Source: Marinobacter lipolyticus SM19 (GTDB lineage Bacteria; Pseudomonadota; Gammaproteobacteria; Pseudomonadales; Oleiphilaceae). From it: a stretch of DNA of 64,000 bases. The notes below the pieces were generated by a model, which had not been told where the DNA came from, searched no databases, and saw only the letters and a program-made list of their open reading frames with translations. The stretch is taken from NCBI RefSeq assembly GCF_000397065.2, contig NZ_KE007306.1:600104-664103 (forward strand). Reading direction: 5' to 3'. The position numbers and the translations under genes are program-made. Numbering within the stretch: the stretch's first letter is position 1; every line of letters begins with the position of its first letter. Shown here in pieces: positions 1 through 8,060 of the stretch.

Positions 1-101
1 GACTGATCACCGCGCTGCCTATAGGCCAGAAATCCAAGGAGCGAGCCGACAGGAATGAGCAAAACAATGCCGGCAACCAGAACAATGAATAATGCTTCCA
101 A
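1..101 (-). CDS. Partial membrane protein, N-terminus only
   Basis: A frame opens leftward from a TTG at 101, with GGGAG six bases upstream, and stays open to the window edge. The roughly 33 visible residues form one hydrophobic helix ending in FLAYRQRG, so the protein is probably membrane-anchored by its N-terminus. It lies 34 bases downstream of the hydroxylase-like gene on the same strand and may share its transcript. The family cannot be named from so short a piece, and the start codon is inferred from the ribosome binding site alone. Confidence 0.45.
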   Translation of the reverse strand, partial: MEALFIVLVAGIVLLIPVGSLLGFLAYRQRGDQ

Positions 102-135
102 GTCCTTCTCCCTGTCTCTCCACCATAAACAATCC

Positions 136-774
136 TCAAGCCGCCACTATATCAGTCATTTGTCCTTTTGCCTGACGCTGGCTTTCCTCTCGCCGATTCT
201 CATCCAGGCGTTGGAATGCCCTGGGTAACACCCGCCGGGCGACATGATTCACCGGGCGCTCCAGCCAGCCTGGCAGGTTCATTCCCAAAGGATTCGACTC
301 AGCGATTTCAGGATCTCCAATAATACGCGTTCCCATAATGTAGTCGAACCAGGGTCGGGTGACGCACCAATTGACGTTCTGATTGGAATTCATGTGGTGG
401 TCGTAATGCCACGGCAGGTTCTGCTTTGCCCACTCGGGATCCAGGTGGGCCTTACTGTGCTTGTTCCAGTACTGCCAGGCACTGTAATAGGCACCCAGAG
501 TAAAAAACGGCGCTACGGGCAACACGGAGGTAGAGACAACACACAAACCTATCAGTGCAACTTTCTCGTTGAACATCTCCTGATCCCGCCACATGGACTC
601 GCGATAGCCCTCATCCTCAAACTGGTTCAGTCGTGCCCGCTTGTGGTGGCGGATATGGGTAAAAAATGGCGCATTACGATGCTTTGACGGGTACTCATGC
701 AACCAGACCTTGTGTGCGTACCACTCAAAGGCGTTGGCGCCCAGAATCGCAATCGGAAACCCCAGCATGATCAA
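136..774 (-). CDS. Fatty acid hydroxylase / sterol desaturase superfamily protein
   Basis: A 212-residue membrane di-iron enzyme of the sterol desaturase / fatty acid hydroxylase superfamily. The histidine clusters that bind the two irons are visible: HKVWLH (21-26), HIRHH (40-44), a histidine pair in WNKHSKAH (103-110) and HYDHH (123-127). Two hydrophobic stretches lie near residues 3-18 and 72-98. Such enzymes use O2 and an electron donor to hydroxylate or desaturate lipids or carotenoids in the inner membrane; the substrate cannot be read from sequence. It follows an AraC-type regulator on the same strand after an 87-base gap that holds an inverted repeat. ATG codons at 774 and 768 are both possible starts. 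Confidence 0.85.
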   Translation of the reverse strand: MIMLGFPIAILGANAFEWYAHKVWLHEYPSKHRNAPFFTHIRHHKRARLNQFEDEGYRESMWRDQEMFNEKVALIGLCVVSTSVLPVAPFFTLGAYYSAWQYWNKHSKAHLDPEWAKQNLPWHYDHHMNSNQNVNWCVTRPWFDYIMGTRIIGDPEIAESNPLGMNLPGWLERPVNHVARRVLPRAFQRLDENRREESQRQAKGQMTDIVAA

Positions 775-794
775 TCCTCATTTGTTGCTTCGTT

Positions 795-834
795 GGATCA
801 ATCATGCCGCAGGCTGCCCCAGTTTCTTTGATCC
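795..834. promoter_or_regulatory. Inverted repeat upstream of the hydroxylase-like gene
   Basis: GGATCAA at 795-801 is matched by TTGATCC at 828-834, giving perfect 7-base arms 26 bases apart in the gap between the AraC-type gene and the hydroxylase-like gene. It could be a regulator site or a weak hairpin; position is the only other support. Confidence 0.25.
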
Positions 835-861
835 TGGGTAGTCTGCGACGCGTCACCTCGA

Positions 862-1866
862 TCAAATATCGGGATTCTGTTGTTGCTTGCGCGATCGGTA
901 AGCCGTTGGCGTTTCCCCAGTCCAGCGCTTGAACGCCCGGGAAAAGGCAGCGGGTTCGGAAAACCCGGTCAGGTAGATAATCTGATCAATGGGTTCCTGT
1001 GTTCGGGCCAGCAGCCGTCGGGTAAGCTTCTCCCGGAATCCCGCCAGCACCGCCTTGTAACTGGTGCCCGCTTTACTGAGCTCCGAACGCAGGCTCCTGG
1101 GGGACATGCCCATCTGCTGCGCGAGAGTATCCAGGGAGACCGTGCCCCGCTCCAGCAAGTTACCGAGTTCGTTCTCCATCCGAAAGAAAAAGTCCCGTCG
1201 GGAAAGGTCCGCCATTTTGGCGTTCGCCAGATCCTCATGAATCGCCAACAGTTCCGGTTCGGCCGTCAGGGAACTTCTGGACAGCACGTCGGGCTCAAAG
1301 CGAATCACGCCCTCTGGCATGCCGAGTCGCACCGGACACTGGTAAACCCGTTCATAGGTTTCCGCCACAGCGCCATCCTGATGGGTGAACCAGATTTCCC
1401 GGGGCTGGAAATGGCCCTCCGACACGTGCCGCAGAAAACGAAGAACCACGCTGGTAGCACACTCCAGATAGTGACGCACCGGGTGCTCCAGACCAGCGAG
1501 CACGGCCACATCGTCCTCCATCCGCAGGCTGAACTGCAAGGCATCTGTCAGCAAACGGTGATAGCGAATGCAGCGTTCAAGGCCATCGCCAAAGGTAGGA
1601 CTGCTCAGGAACAGGTATTCAATCACTTGTCCTCGAAACGGCGGCATCAAGTCGCCAATGCGAAGACCAATGTCCGGGTCACCACTGATCTTCTCCGCGG
1701 CGGACCAGAACTGATGCTGGGGCGAGTTTTTCCGACGCAACTGCTGGTCAGGTGGCTCGTCAGGCATGCCAACACTGGCGAAAATAGCGGCACAATCCAG
1801 CCCGGCCCGGCTCATCGCCTGGTAGGTCATCAGCAGAAAAATGCCGTTATCGCTTTTCTCAGCCAT
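862..1866 (-). CDS. AraC family transcriptional regulator
   Basis: A 334-residue regulator. The N-terminal two thirds (about 20-210) look like the arabinose-binding-type effector domain of the OruR/ArgR-like AraC group, and the C-terminus (about 235-325) holds the double helix-turn-helix, with LAQQMGMSPRSLRSEL in the first and FSEPAAFSRAFKRWTG in the second. Its ATG overlaps the stop of the DUF2750 gene (TGATG), so the two are translationally coupled. The next gene downstream is the lipid hydroxylase-like enzyme, which suggests lipid-responsive control, as inferred for the similar AraC/desaturase pair at 5.3-7.4 kb. The effector is unknown. Confidence 0.9.
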   Translation of the reverse strand: MAEKSDNGIFLLMTYQAMSRAGLDCAAIFASVGMPDEPPDQQLRRKNSPQHQFWSAAEKISGDPDIGLRIGDLMPPFRGQVIEYLFLSSPTFGDGLERCIRYHRLLTDALQFSLRMEDDVAVLAGLEHPVRHYLECATSVVLRFLRHVSEGHFQPREIWFTHQDGAVAETYERVYQCPVRLGMPEGVIRFEPDVLSRSSLTAEPELLAIHEDLANAKMADLSRRDFFFRMENELGNLLERGTVSLDTLAQQMGMSPRSLRSELSKAGTSYKAVLAGFREKLTRRLLARTQEPIDQIIYLTGFSEPAAFSRAFKRWTGETPTAYRSRKQQQNPDI

Positions 1867-2261
1867 CAGAAACTCGACATTTCATCCTGCAGGTCACGCT
1901 TCAGTTCTTCTGGCTCTGTTATCCACAGGGTTTCATCCAGCCCGGGAAACACCCCGATATCCAGACCATCTTTCGTCAATCCCGGCACCCATTTCCGGAA
2001 GAAATCCGGCAGGGAAATGCTTTTCGGGGTGAGATCATCAGCCCCCTTGCCATACGCTGCCGCGAAGGCCTCACTGGGCCAGACTGGCAAGTGCTCCACA
2101 TCGCCGTCTTCAGACACGATTTTCAGGAAGCGATTCTCTGCGTTCACCAGAATCCAGATCTCACGCTCTTCGAGCACCTGGCTCAGGAAGTAGTCGTACC
2201 GTTCTTCGCCGTCTGATTCAAGAACACTTTGTAATTCATTTTTGTTCATTAACTTGCTCAC
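1866..2261 (-). CDS. DUF2750 domain protein
   Basis: A 131-residue soluble protein recognisable as DUF2750 from ERYDYFLSQVLEEREIWIL near residue 20, LPVWPSEAFAAAY near the middle, and DFFRKWVPGLTKDGLDIGVF toward the end. The family has no assigned function. It overlaps the TfoX_N gene by ATGA at its start and the AraC gene by TGATG at its end, so the three form one translation-coupled unit. An alternative ATG lies at 2249. Confidence 0.85.
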   Translation of the reverse strand: MSKLMNKNELQSVLESDGEERYDYFLSQVLEEREIWILVNAENRFLKIVSEDGDVEHLPVWPSEAFAAAYGKGADDLTPKSISLPDFFRKWVPGLTKDGLDIGVFPGLDETLWITEPEELKRDLQDEMSSF

Positions 2262-2620
2262 TTGTACATTTCCGCCCCTAGAGGCTTTAGGTTTTTTTTA
2301 CCACGTGCCCGCAAGGCAGCCTCATATGAGCGACGGGCCCAGATGGCCGCCTGCTCGGGATCTTCCAGGACATCGTCCGGGGCCAGGTAGTAGGACATTT
2401 TGACCACCTTGCCGCCCTTGTCGTACTCGAATGGCCCCAGGCCCTCGCGCTCGAAGTCGCCCACGTTCACCCTGTCGGTTTTCAGGTAAAGGGCCTCATC
2501 GGCCACCAGCGCGAACATCAGGCCGTCATGGTAGATGCCGTAGCCACCGAACATCCTGCGGATGGTGATGGGCCCGAAGTGCTGAAAGACTTCGTGGAGG
2601 TGATCCGTGTATTCGCTCAT
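2258..2620 (-). CDS. TfoX N-terminal domain protein
   Basis: A 120-residue protein consisting of a TfoX N-terminal domain, with the typical opening ITIRRMFGGYGIYHDGLMFAL and later SYYLAPDDVLED. It has no C-terminal TfoX domain, so it is a stand-alone TfoX_N protein and not a full competence regulator. The chosen ATG at 2620 matches the start kept in the partial copy at 4026. Its first 20 codons and upstream flank are repeated, about 85 percent identical, at 3968-4075. Just upstream it carries a remnant of an SDR gene C-terminus, which indicates that it once followed the SDR gene directly. Confidence 0.85.
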   Translation of the reverse strand: MSEYTDHLHEVFQHFGPITIRRMFGGYGIYHDGLMFALVADEALYLKTDRVNVGDFEREGLGPFEYDKGGKVVKMSYYLAPDDVLEDPEQAAIWARRSYEAALRARGKKNLKPLGAEMYK

Positions 2621-2669
2621 CAATTTTTCCGGTTGTGTATCCTGACAGGCCGGGACAGCGCATTGCTGG
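2562..2669. repeat. Direct repeat copy B (TfoX start / SDR end)
   Basis: This 108-base segment aligns without gaps to 3968-4075 at an offset of 1406 bases, with about 16 mismatches by hand count. It spans the first codons of the intact TfoX_N gene and the remnant SDR C-terminus upstream of it. The two copies bracket the genes at 2702-3373 and 3397-3903. Confidence 0.85.
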
Positions 2670-2676
2670 GACTTTC
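2620..2676 (-). pseudogene. Remnant of an SDR gene 3' end
   Basis: Immediately before the TfoX_N start, the minus strand reads SPSNALSRPVRIHNRKN followed by a stop that overlaps the TfoX ATG as TGATGA. The intact SDR at 4026-4829 ends in SPNALFRIIRMQNRKS followed by the same stop/start overlap. This is a detached, diverged copy of that gene's last 17 or so codons. No SDR sequence is seen further upstream before the stop of the membrane protein gene at 2702. Confidence 0.8.
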
Positions 2677-2701
2677 CATCAGGTTCGAGGCATTCACTGT
2701 A

Positions 2702-3373
2702 CTAAACCGGCCAGCCTCCCACCATGTCTCCAAAAAGCAGTAGCAAAATCGGCAAGGGGGAGATGGCCACCGCAATTGAAAGGATGAATTGAGGGATGGA
2801 GAACAAACGGCTTATTCCCGCAACCATCGCCAGACCGCCGCCGCCACCGATTATCATATTTCCCGGAAAGTTGATCACAACCATCAAGGTGAGAAAACGA
2901 TGCCGCAAAAGCAGGGGCACCAGCCTGCGAGGCGATTTTTCAAGCATTAAACTCAGCCTCTGTTGGCTGTCCAGCCCCTGCAGTCTTTCAATGAATCGCC
3001 CTGCCCTGAAAAGATGCAAATCCATCAGGAACCGGCTGATCATAGCCTCCGGAAGGAAGCGCCCTACCATAAACCCCAGACACAGAGAAACCAGAGTACA
3101 GCCGTAGACCAGCGGAACAATCTTGGGCCCCAGAAGCATCATCAAGGCCAGCCCGATTTCTACGCCAGGAACAAACGGAATCGCCATCAGGAAAACGTAA
3201 GCAATCATCGAGGTAACGATGATTCGGTGCAGCATTGGCTCGTTAGAGGGCCGAATCGAAACCTCCATGCCCTCCAGGACACCCCGGGTGAAAAGATTAC
3301 CAACGACGATCAGCGCGATCAGAATGAGGAGCTTCAGGATGCCAGCCAGTCTTCTTTTAGCCTGCGTGTCCAT
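2702..3373 (-). CDS. Polytopic membrane protein, possibly VTT/DedA-like
   Basis: A 223-residue protein with about five hydrophobic segments, near residues 10-30, 50-75, 80-110, 155-185 and 190-220. The stretch AIPFVPGVEIGLALMMLLG and the later NFPGNMIIGGGGGLAMVAG resemble the two re-entrant halves of VTT (SNARE-associated/DedA) membrane proteins, but the match is by eye and only moderate. It lies 23 bases after the secreted protein gene on the same strand, and together these two genes fill the segment bracketed by the direct repeats. Function is unknown. Confidence 0.6.
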   Translation of the reverse strand: MDTQAKRRLAGILKLLILIALIVVGNLFTRGVLEGMEVSIRPSNEPMLHRIIVTSMIAYVFLMAIPFVPGVEIGLALMMLLGPKIVPLVYGCTLVSLCLGFMVGRFLPEAMISRFLMDLHLFRAGRFIERLQGLDSQQRLSLMLEKSPRRLVPLLLRHRFLTLMVVINFPGNMIIGGGGGLAMVAGISRLFSIPQFILSIAVAISPLPILLLLFGDMVGGWPV

Positions 3374-3396
3374 GAATCAGCCTGTTGCTGTAAAGA

Positions 3397-3903
3397 TCAG
3401 TTATTGGTTGCAGTAGAGACATCCACCAACCGACCTTTGAACTCGAATTCCTTCTCGAACGTCCAGTACCAACGTTTATTAATCCAGGTATATGTCCCTT
3501 CTATCTCTTCGCCCTTGACCGTCCCCTCCCAGATAATAATTGCGTCGGATCTCAAGCAGGGCGACTCCGCGAACATCTCAATGGTGTCTCCCTCAGCCCG
3601 CACCCAGTATTCGGCCTCCGCGTAACCGCAACGCGCCTCGCACTCTTTAGACACAAACAGACCATCCTTGAAGACCAGAAAATCGTCGATCGGCGCATCA
3701 TCCCCCCTCCCCAGCGTGGCCTTAAAGGTCTTACCATCCAGAACCGACATGGGCGCATTGTCCGCTGGCTGCACCAGGACCTCTTCGCCTCCAGCTGTCG
3801 AGGTTATCATCAAACAGAGGAAGGCAGCAGACAACCACAGGGAAAACGTACGAACTGCACGCAGGCTTATGGAAGATTCAAAACAAGCGCCTGAGGAGAT
3901 CAT
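3397..3903 (-). CDS. Secreted protein of unknown function
   Basis: A 168-residue protein with an N-terminal hydrophobic signal around residues 18-37 (LWLSAAFLCLMITSTAGG), giving a mature secreted domain of about 130 residues. The mature part is rich in acidic and aromatic residues, has three cysteines (two in KECEARCGY) and an alternating pattern (YTWINKRWYWTFEKEFEFKG) that suggests a beta-rich fold. No family was recognised. It is the first gene of the two-gene insert between the direct repeats. Confidence 0.65.
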   Translation of the reverse strand: MISSGACFESSISLRAVRTFSLWLSAAFLCLMITSTAGGEEVLVQPADNAPMSVLDGKTFKATLGRGDDAPIDDFLVFKDGLFVSKECEARCGYAEAEYWVRAEGDTIEMFAESPCLRSDAIIIWEGTVKGEEIEGTYTWINKRWYWTFEKEFEFKGRLVDVSTATNN

Positions 3904-3960
3904 GAGATTCGTACTCCAAGCAGAGCGATGATTAAATTTTAGTCAATCAACATGATTTCC

Positions 3961-4026
3961 TCAATCAATGGTGACAAGGCCGAAGTGCTGGAAGATTTCG
4001 TGGAGGTGATCGGTGTATTCGCTCAT
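3961..4026 (-). pseudogene. Truncated TfoX_N gene start
   Basis: The ATG at 4026 overlaps the SDR stop as ATGA and opens a frame reading MSEYTDHLHEIFQHFG, nearly identical to the start of the intact TfoX_N protein. It runs into a stop after 21 codons at 3961, where similarity ends. It is the 5' stump of a TfoX_N gene left in its ancestral place behind the SDR. Confidence 0.85.
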
Positions 4027-4075
4027 CAGCTTTTCCGGTTCTGCATCCTTATAATCCGGAACAGCGCATTCGGGG
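3968..4075. repeat. Direct repeat copy A (TfoX start / SDR end)
   Basis: Partner of 2562-2669. This copy includes the intact last codons of the SDR gene and the broken TfoX start, the reverse of copy B, in which TfoX is intact and the SDR is broken. Confidence 0.85.
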
Positions 4076-4829
4076 AAATCCGCTTGATCCAGAGCGCAGC
4101 CATTTCTTTGCCCTTGCCTACCGGGATCTCCCGCTTCTTTGCTTGAAGACCCTTGAAGATCACTTCGGCGCATTCGTTCACATCCATACCACCGGCGATA
4201 TCGTCATCCTCCTGCCCAAAGGCCTTGCCATCACCGGCCAGCGCATTGCGCGAAATATCCGTCCGGATGAAGCCCGGCGTGATCGTTGAAACGTGAATGC
4301 CCTGATCTTCCACTTCCGCCCGCAAGGCATCAAAGAAGCCCATGACGGCGTGCTTGGCGGCACAATACCCCGTGCGGTGAGGCACGCCCACCTTGCCAGC
4401 CACGCTGGCCGTCACTGCCAGGTGGCCGGTACCACGCTCAAGCATGTGTGGCAGTACCGCTTTGGTGAGCGCGATCTGGCCCATCACGTCGACATCCATC
4501 AACTTCTGATAGACCGACATATCGGTATCTTTGCATAACGAACGCTGGGACACGCCGGCATTATTGACCAGCAGATCAATGCCCCCAAAGGTATCAAGCA
4601 CGCGCTGAACCGACCCCGACAAGCCTTCCCAGTCCGTCACATCCAGCGGCAGCACCAGTACCTGGTCAGCCTCAAGGCCGGCTTCCCGGCATCGCTCCGC
4701 AACCCGCTCCAGTTCACTTTCCCGCCGGGCGGAGAGCACGAGACGGGCCCCATCCCGGGAAAAGCGGACAGCCAATGCTTCACCAATACCCGAGGATGCC
4801 CCAGTAATCCAGATGGTTTGAGTCGGCAT
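4026..4829 (-). CDS. Short-chain dehydrogenase/reductase
   Basis: A 267-residue classical SDR. The cofactor-binding TGASSGIG lies at residues 9-16, NNAG near 90, and the catalytic YCAAK near 157, with PGFIRT after it. An arginine after the second strand (SARRES) favours NADP(H). The substrate is not determinable; overall it resembles DHRS7-like SDRs. GAGAGGAAT seven bases upstream supports the ATG at 4829. Its stop overlaps the stump of a TfoX_N gene, the remains of a coupled SDR-TfoX arrangement. Confidence 0.9.
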   Translation of the reverse strand: MPTQTIWITGASSGIGEALAVRFSRDGARLVLSARRESELERVAERCREAGLEADQVLVLPLDVTDWEGLSGSVQRVLDTFGGIDLLVNNAGVSQRSLCKDTDMSVYQKLMDVDVMGQIALTKAVLPHMLERGTGHLAVTASVAGKVGVPHRTGYCAAKHAVMGFFDALRAEVEDQGIHVSTITPGFIRTDISRNALAGDGKAFGQEDDDIAGGMDVNECAEVIFKGLQAKKREIPVGKGKEMAALWIKRISPNALFRIIRMQNRKS

Positions 4830-4854
4830 GAGTATTCCTCTCAGATTGTTATTG

Positions 4855-5232
4855 TTACGGGTTTATTAACCCGGATTGCGGTACCAGACAATTCATCATC
4901 GTGATCGACACATCCCGAAAAAGCGACTCGGAAGCGATAACCCCCGGAAACGCGTCGTAGATCTCGCGCCGACATGTAGAGGTTCGGGACTCACCACGCT
5001 TAACGCATTCAGAATAGGCTGTGCTCTCCTTTTCCCCGCCAGAGGACTGTTCGCAAAGAGCGGGGATCTGAGCGACCACCCAGTCAACCACGTCACTACG
5101 CTCTGCCGGGTTGGATGACAGATCGGTGAAACGGGCGGAGTTAACGGGAGCTGGCCGGTCACGGAACTGTTCCCATACGACGAAAACCAACGCGGCTGAA
5201 ACCAGTATGACGGTCGCTTTGGGGAACTGCAT
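4855..5232 (-). CDS. Small secreted or membrane-anchored protein, unknown
   Basis: A 125-residue protein starting at the ATG at 5232, with an N-terminal hydrophobic helix (about residues 6-19) followed by a polar domain containing four cysteines spread through its second half. The helix makes it either secreted or anchored in the inner membrane facing the periplasm. No family was recognised. It lies upstream of the SDR on the same strand with a 25-base gap and may share its transcript. Confidence 0.55.
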   Translation of the reverse strand: MQFPKATVILVSAALVFVVWEQFRDRPAPVNSARFTDLSSNPAERSDVVDWVVAQIPALCEQSSGGEKESTAYSECVKRGESRTSTCRREIYDAFPGVIASESLFRDVSITMMNCLVPQSGLINP

Positions 5233-5325
5233 AGAAAGGTTTCCACTGTGGTGATATGAGCCCCGGATCATAAAGGTCTTCCACCGTCGAGCCAAGTCAG
5301 TGTGCCCGGGACTCCACATTCTCCA

Positions 5326-6225
5326 TCAGTGGCGTTCAGCGCCTGCTTCCAACGGTTGGCGGCTGAAGATGCCCACGATCGGTGTGCCATGGGCACGCAA
5401 AATGGGTTCAATATCACGATGCAAGGCATGATATCGGTAAAACGGCACACGCGGGAACAGGTGATGAATCGAGTGCAGGTTCTGGCCGAGCCAGAACCAC
5501 TCCAGCGGCTTCATCCACTTCGGCATAATCAGGCTGTTTGTGTTGCGATACCGTTTCGCGTCCTGGTAGGGAATGTGTGGGCGATAGGCAAACCAGTAAG
5601 CCGTGAAGAAGCCGCCCAGCAGGTAGCCCAACAGGATAACGCTGAGGGTCCCGGGCTGATCCACCGCCACAACAAAAGCCACTCGCCAGCCCACAGACGC
5701 CAGCACTTCCAGGCAATAGATGGCGCGATCTTTAAACGATGCCGTACCCCAGTGCTGTTTGACGAAAAAGCTGTTCTGAACCCAGAGGAATCTGATCACC
5801 GTGACCACCGCAGAAACCAGCCCCTTTCCCATGCCGCTGACCATATAATCCGGGTCCTTGTCCGGCTGATTGGTGTAGCGGTGATGGGTAAAGTGTTCAA
5901 CCCGGTGTGATGCGTAGGGTATCGCAATCATCGGCGCGACCAGGTAGCCGCAGAGATCGTTCAGCCACTTCAACGACTCCTGCCCGCCATGAATATTACC
6001 ATGCACTGCTTCATGCAGGGGGGTGTAGGACATGTAGGTCAGGGCTCCCAGGACAGGCAAAGCCACCCAGGCTGATATCACCCCGAGAGCGAACAGCGCC
6101 AGATTCAGCACGAATCCGACAGACACCGCAGCCACCAGAACGACAGTGGGCCAGGACACATGCCCCATGTAGCGTTTGGCGGATGCAATCGCCTGTTTAT
6201 TGAGTACAGCAAGATCCTGTGACAT
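5326..6225 (-). CDS. Membrane fatty acid desaturase
   Basis: A 299-residue integral membrane desaturase. The three histidine boxes are clear: HEAVHGNIH near 89, HRVEHFTHHRYTN near 125, and HSIHHLFPRVPFYRYH near 251. Hydrophobic spans lie around 25-75 and 180-210. These di-iron enzymes insert double bonds into acyl chains of membrane lipids or acyl carriers. GGAGG seven bases upstream supports the ATG at 6225. It is transcribed divergently from an AraC-type regulator, suggesting control by that protein. Confidence 0.9.
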   Translation of the reverse strand: MSQDLAVLNKQAIASAKRYMGHVSWPTVVLVAAVSVGFVLNLALFALGVISAWVALPVLGALTYMSYTPLHEAVHGNIHGGQESLKWLNDLCGYLVAPMIAIPYASHRVEHFTHHRYTNQPDKDPDYMVSGMGKGLVSAVVTVIRFLWVQNSFFVKQHWGTASFKDRAIYCLEVLASVGWRVAFVVAVDQPGTLSVILLGYLLGGFFTAYWFAYRPHIPYQDAKRYRNTNSLIMPKWMKPLEWFWLGQNLHSIHHLFPRVPFYRYHALHRDIEPILRAHGTPIVGIFSRQPLEAGAERH

Positions 6226-6376
6226 TGAACAACCTCCGAATTGGACGTGGGTACGAATGCCAGTCTAATCAGGGCCAGAACAGCCAGACAGGACCGCAAT
6301 GGCCATTCGGAAGGCATTTATGGCCAGGGCGTCAGACTACTGTCCAAGATGACGGTGCCGGGGTAGACTTTCCACC
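6226..6376. promoter_or_regulatory. Divergent control region, desaturase / AraC
   Basis: This 151-base gap must hold both promoters. It contains GCCAG four times on the plus strand (6259, 6274, 6283, 6323), three of them within 29 bases. AraC-type proteins often bind short direct repeats, so these are candidate half-sites. No clear -35/-10 pair was recognised. Confidence 0.3.
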
Positions 6377-7396
6377 ATGTCGAACTTTGAAAACACATTG
6401 CATCCCGTCGCGATCAGCCAGGTCATGATCAACTTTTCCGCCAGCCACGGGGTGGACCGGGATACTTGCTTGCTGGGAACCGGCATTAGCGACCAGGACT
6501 TGTTGGATGGCGAGGCGCTGATTACCCGGGGTCAGGAAATGCGCCTGATCGAGAACCTGATACTTGCCCTGCCTGAAACGCCAGCACTGGGCTTCCAGCT
6601 TGGCCTTCAATACAGTCTTGCGACCTTCGGGATCTGGGGGTTTGCCATGCGTACCAGCCGGACCCTGCGCGAGGCGATCGCCAGGGCCATGCGATACCTG
6701 CCGCTGAGCACCGCCTATTGCAGAATATCGAGAATTGATGAGGGCAACTGTTTCGGCGTCGCGATGGACGCGCAACCAATCCCTCATCACCTGCGCCCGT
6801 TTCTCCTGGAGCGTGATCTTGCCACGGGGCTCAATCTCCTCAAGGAACTCAGCCTGTCCAGTGTCGATATTGTTGCCCTGGAGTTTCAGGGAGCTCCGCC
6901 GGAGCATGCTCAGTGCCTCGGGCAGTTGTGTGGCATCACGCCGACATACCACAGTGCAAGAAACGCCATTGTGGTCCATAGCGATATTGCCGATCAGCCG
7001 CTGTCCACTTACGACTCGCACCTTGTCCGCATGTTGGACGACCAGTGTCGCCGACGCCTGGAGCGTTTGCAGACCAGCGGCCTGGCGGGTCAGGTGCGTC
7101 AGAAACTGCACGGCCCATTGGGCCTGGTCGCCTCACTTGACGAAATTGCCCAGGCACTGGCTCTGTCACCACGCAGCCTGCGCCGGAAACTGGATCAGGA
7201 AGGCACCAGCTTTCGCACCCTGGTTGAGGAAGAGCGCCGGCAAATTGCCCTGCAGTTTCTCGAAGGCAGCGACATGAAACAGGAAGAACTGGCCATCCAT
7301 CTCGGATACACAGATACCGCCAGTTTTACCCGTGCGTTTCGACGCTGGATGGGCTGCTCTCCAGGGGAGTATCGAGCAATGCACAGTCCCAGATAG
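6377..7396 (+). CDS. AraC family transcriptional regulator
   Basis: A 339-residue regulator with an arabinose-binding-type N-terminal domain (about 20-215) and a C-terminal double helix-turn-helix (IAQALALSPRSLRRKL and YTDTASFTRAFRRWMG). It belongs to the same OruR/ArgR-like group as the regulator at 862-1866. It is divergent from the fatty acid desaturase, the usual layout for a dedicated local regulator. The ligand is probably a fatty acid or derivative, but that is inferred from context only. Confidence 0.9.
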   Translation: MSNFENTLHPVAISQVMINFSASHGVDRDTCLLGTGISDQDLLDGEALITRGQEMRLIENLILALPETPALGFQLGLQYSLATFGIWGFAMRTSRTLREAIARAMRYLPLSTAYCRISRIDEGNCFGVAMDAQPIPHHLRPFLLERDLATGLNLLKELSLSSVDIVALEFQGAPPEHAQCLGQLCGITPTYHSARNAIVVHSDIADQPLSTYDSHLVRMLDDQCRRRLERLQTSGLAGQVRQKLHGPLGLVASLDEIAQALALSPRSLRRKLDQEGTSFRTLVEEERRQIALQFLEGSDMKQEELAIHLGYTDTASFTRAFRRWMGCSPGEYRAMHSPR

Positions 7397-7427
7397 AACG
7401 ATTCTGGACAGGTCGATAGAGAACCAA

Positions 7428-7931
7428 CTATTTATATAATTTGTGCAGCTCACTGTCCTGGTCTGCCAGGACAGTAGCAATACGGATGATCGCCCTGGCC
7501 ATACCGCGAACCAGGTTCAACAGGATCACCCCGAAAGCGTCCGGATCCTGCTGATGCAGCTCGAGAAACTGGCCACAGGTGATCTCGAGGACCACTGAGT
7601 CGATTGCTGCCTCCGTGCTTGCAGGGTGGTCCTGGAGAGCAATCATCGGCACGAATCCCATATCGTCACCCGGCTGATGGCAACGTGCGAGCGTGCAACC
7701 ACCGTCACTCCGCGGCATATAGGTATTAACAGTGCCGATGAGAACGATATAGAAGGCGGTGCTACGTTCACCAACAGTATAAAGCCCCTCCCCCGCATCG
7801 ATTCTAAGCACTCGCCCTCCCTGCAACAGACTCAGTATCACATCATCCGTGAGAGCACCAAAGGTCGAAAGCTCACGAAAATAAGCGGAACCCTGCGCCT
7901 GCCAGAATTCCAGAGCATCAATCTCACGCAT
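7428..7931 (-). CDS. Cyclic nucleotide-binding domain protein without DNA-binding domain
   Basis: A 167-residue protein that is little more than one Crp/cAMP-binding beta-roll (about 18-140), with GEGLYTVGERSTAFYIVLIGTV at its core and a short helical tail. There is no helix-turn-helix, so it is not a Crp-type transcription factor by itself. It is convergent with the AraC gene and divergent from the YHS gene. The phosphate-binding cassette is poorly conserved, so nucleotide binding is uncertain. Confidence 0.75.
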   Translation of the reverse strand: MREIDALEFWQAQGSAYFRELSTFGALTDDVILSLLQGGRVLRIDAGEGLYTVGERSTAFYIVLIGTVNTYMPRSDGGCTLARCHQPGDDMGFVPMIALQDHPASTEAAIDSVVLEITCGQFLELHQQDPDAFGVILLNLVRGMARAIIRIATVLADQDSELHKLYK

Positions 7932-8060
7932 ACATCTACCACTTGGTTATTACTCCACTGAGTATAGCTTCGCCCCCAACAGGGCTCCAGCGGCGTTTGC
8001 CTGTAACAAATCACGGCCGTCGCTGTCCTAATAAGTAGATCCCATCTGGAGGGCAACCGC

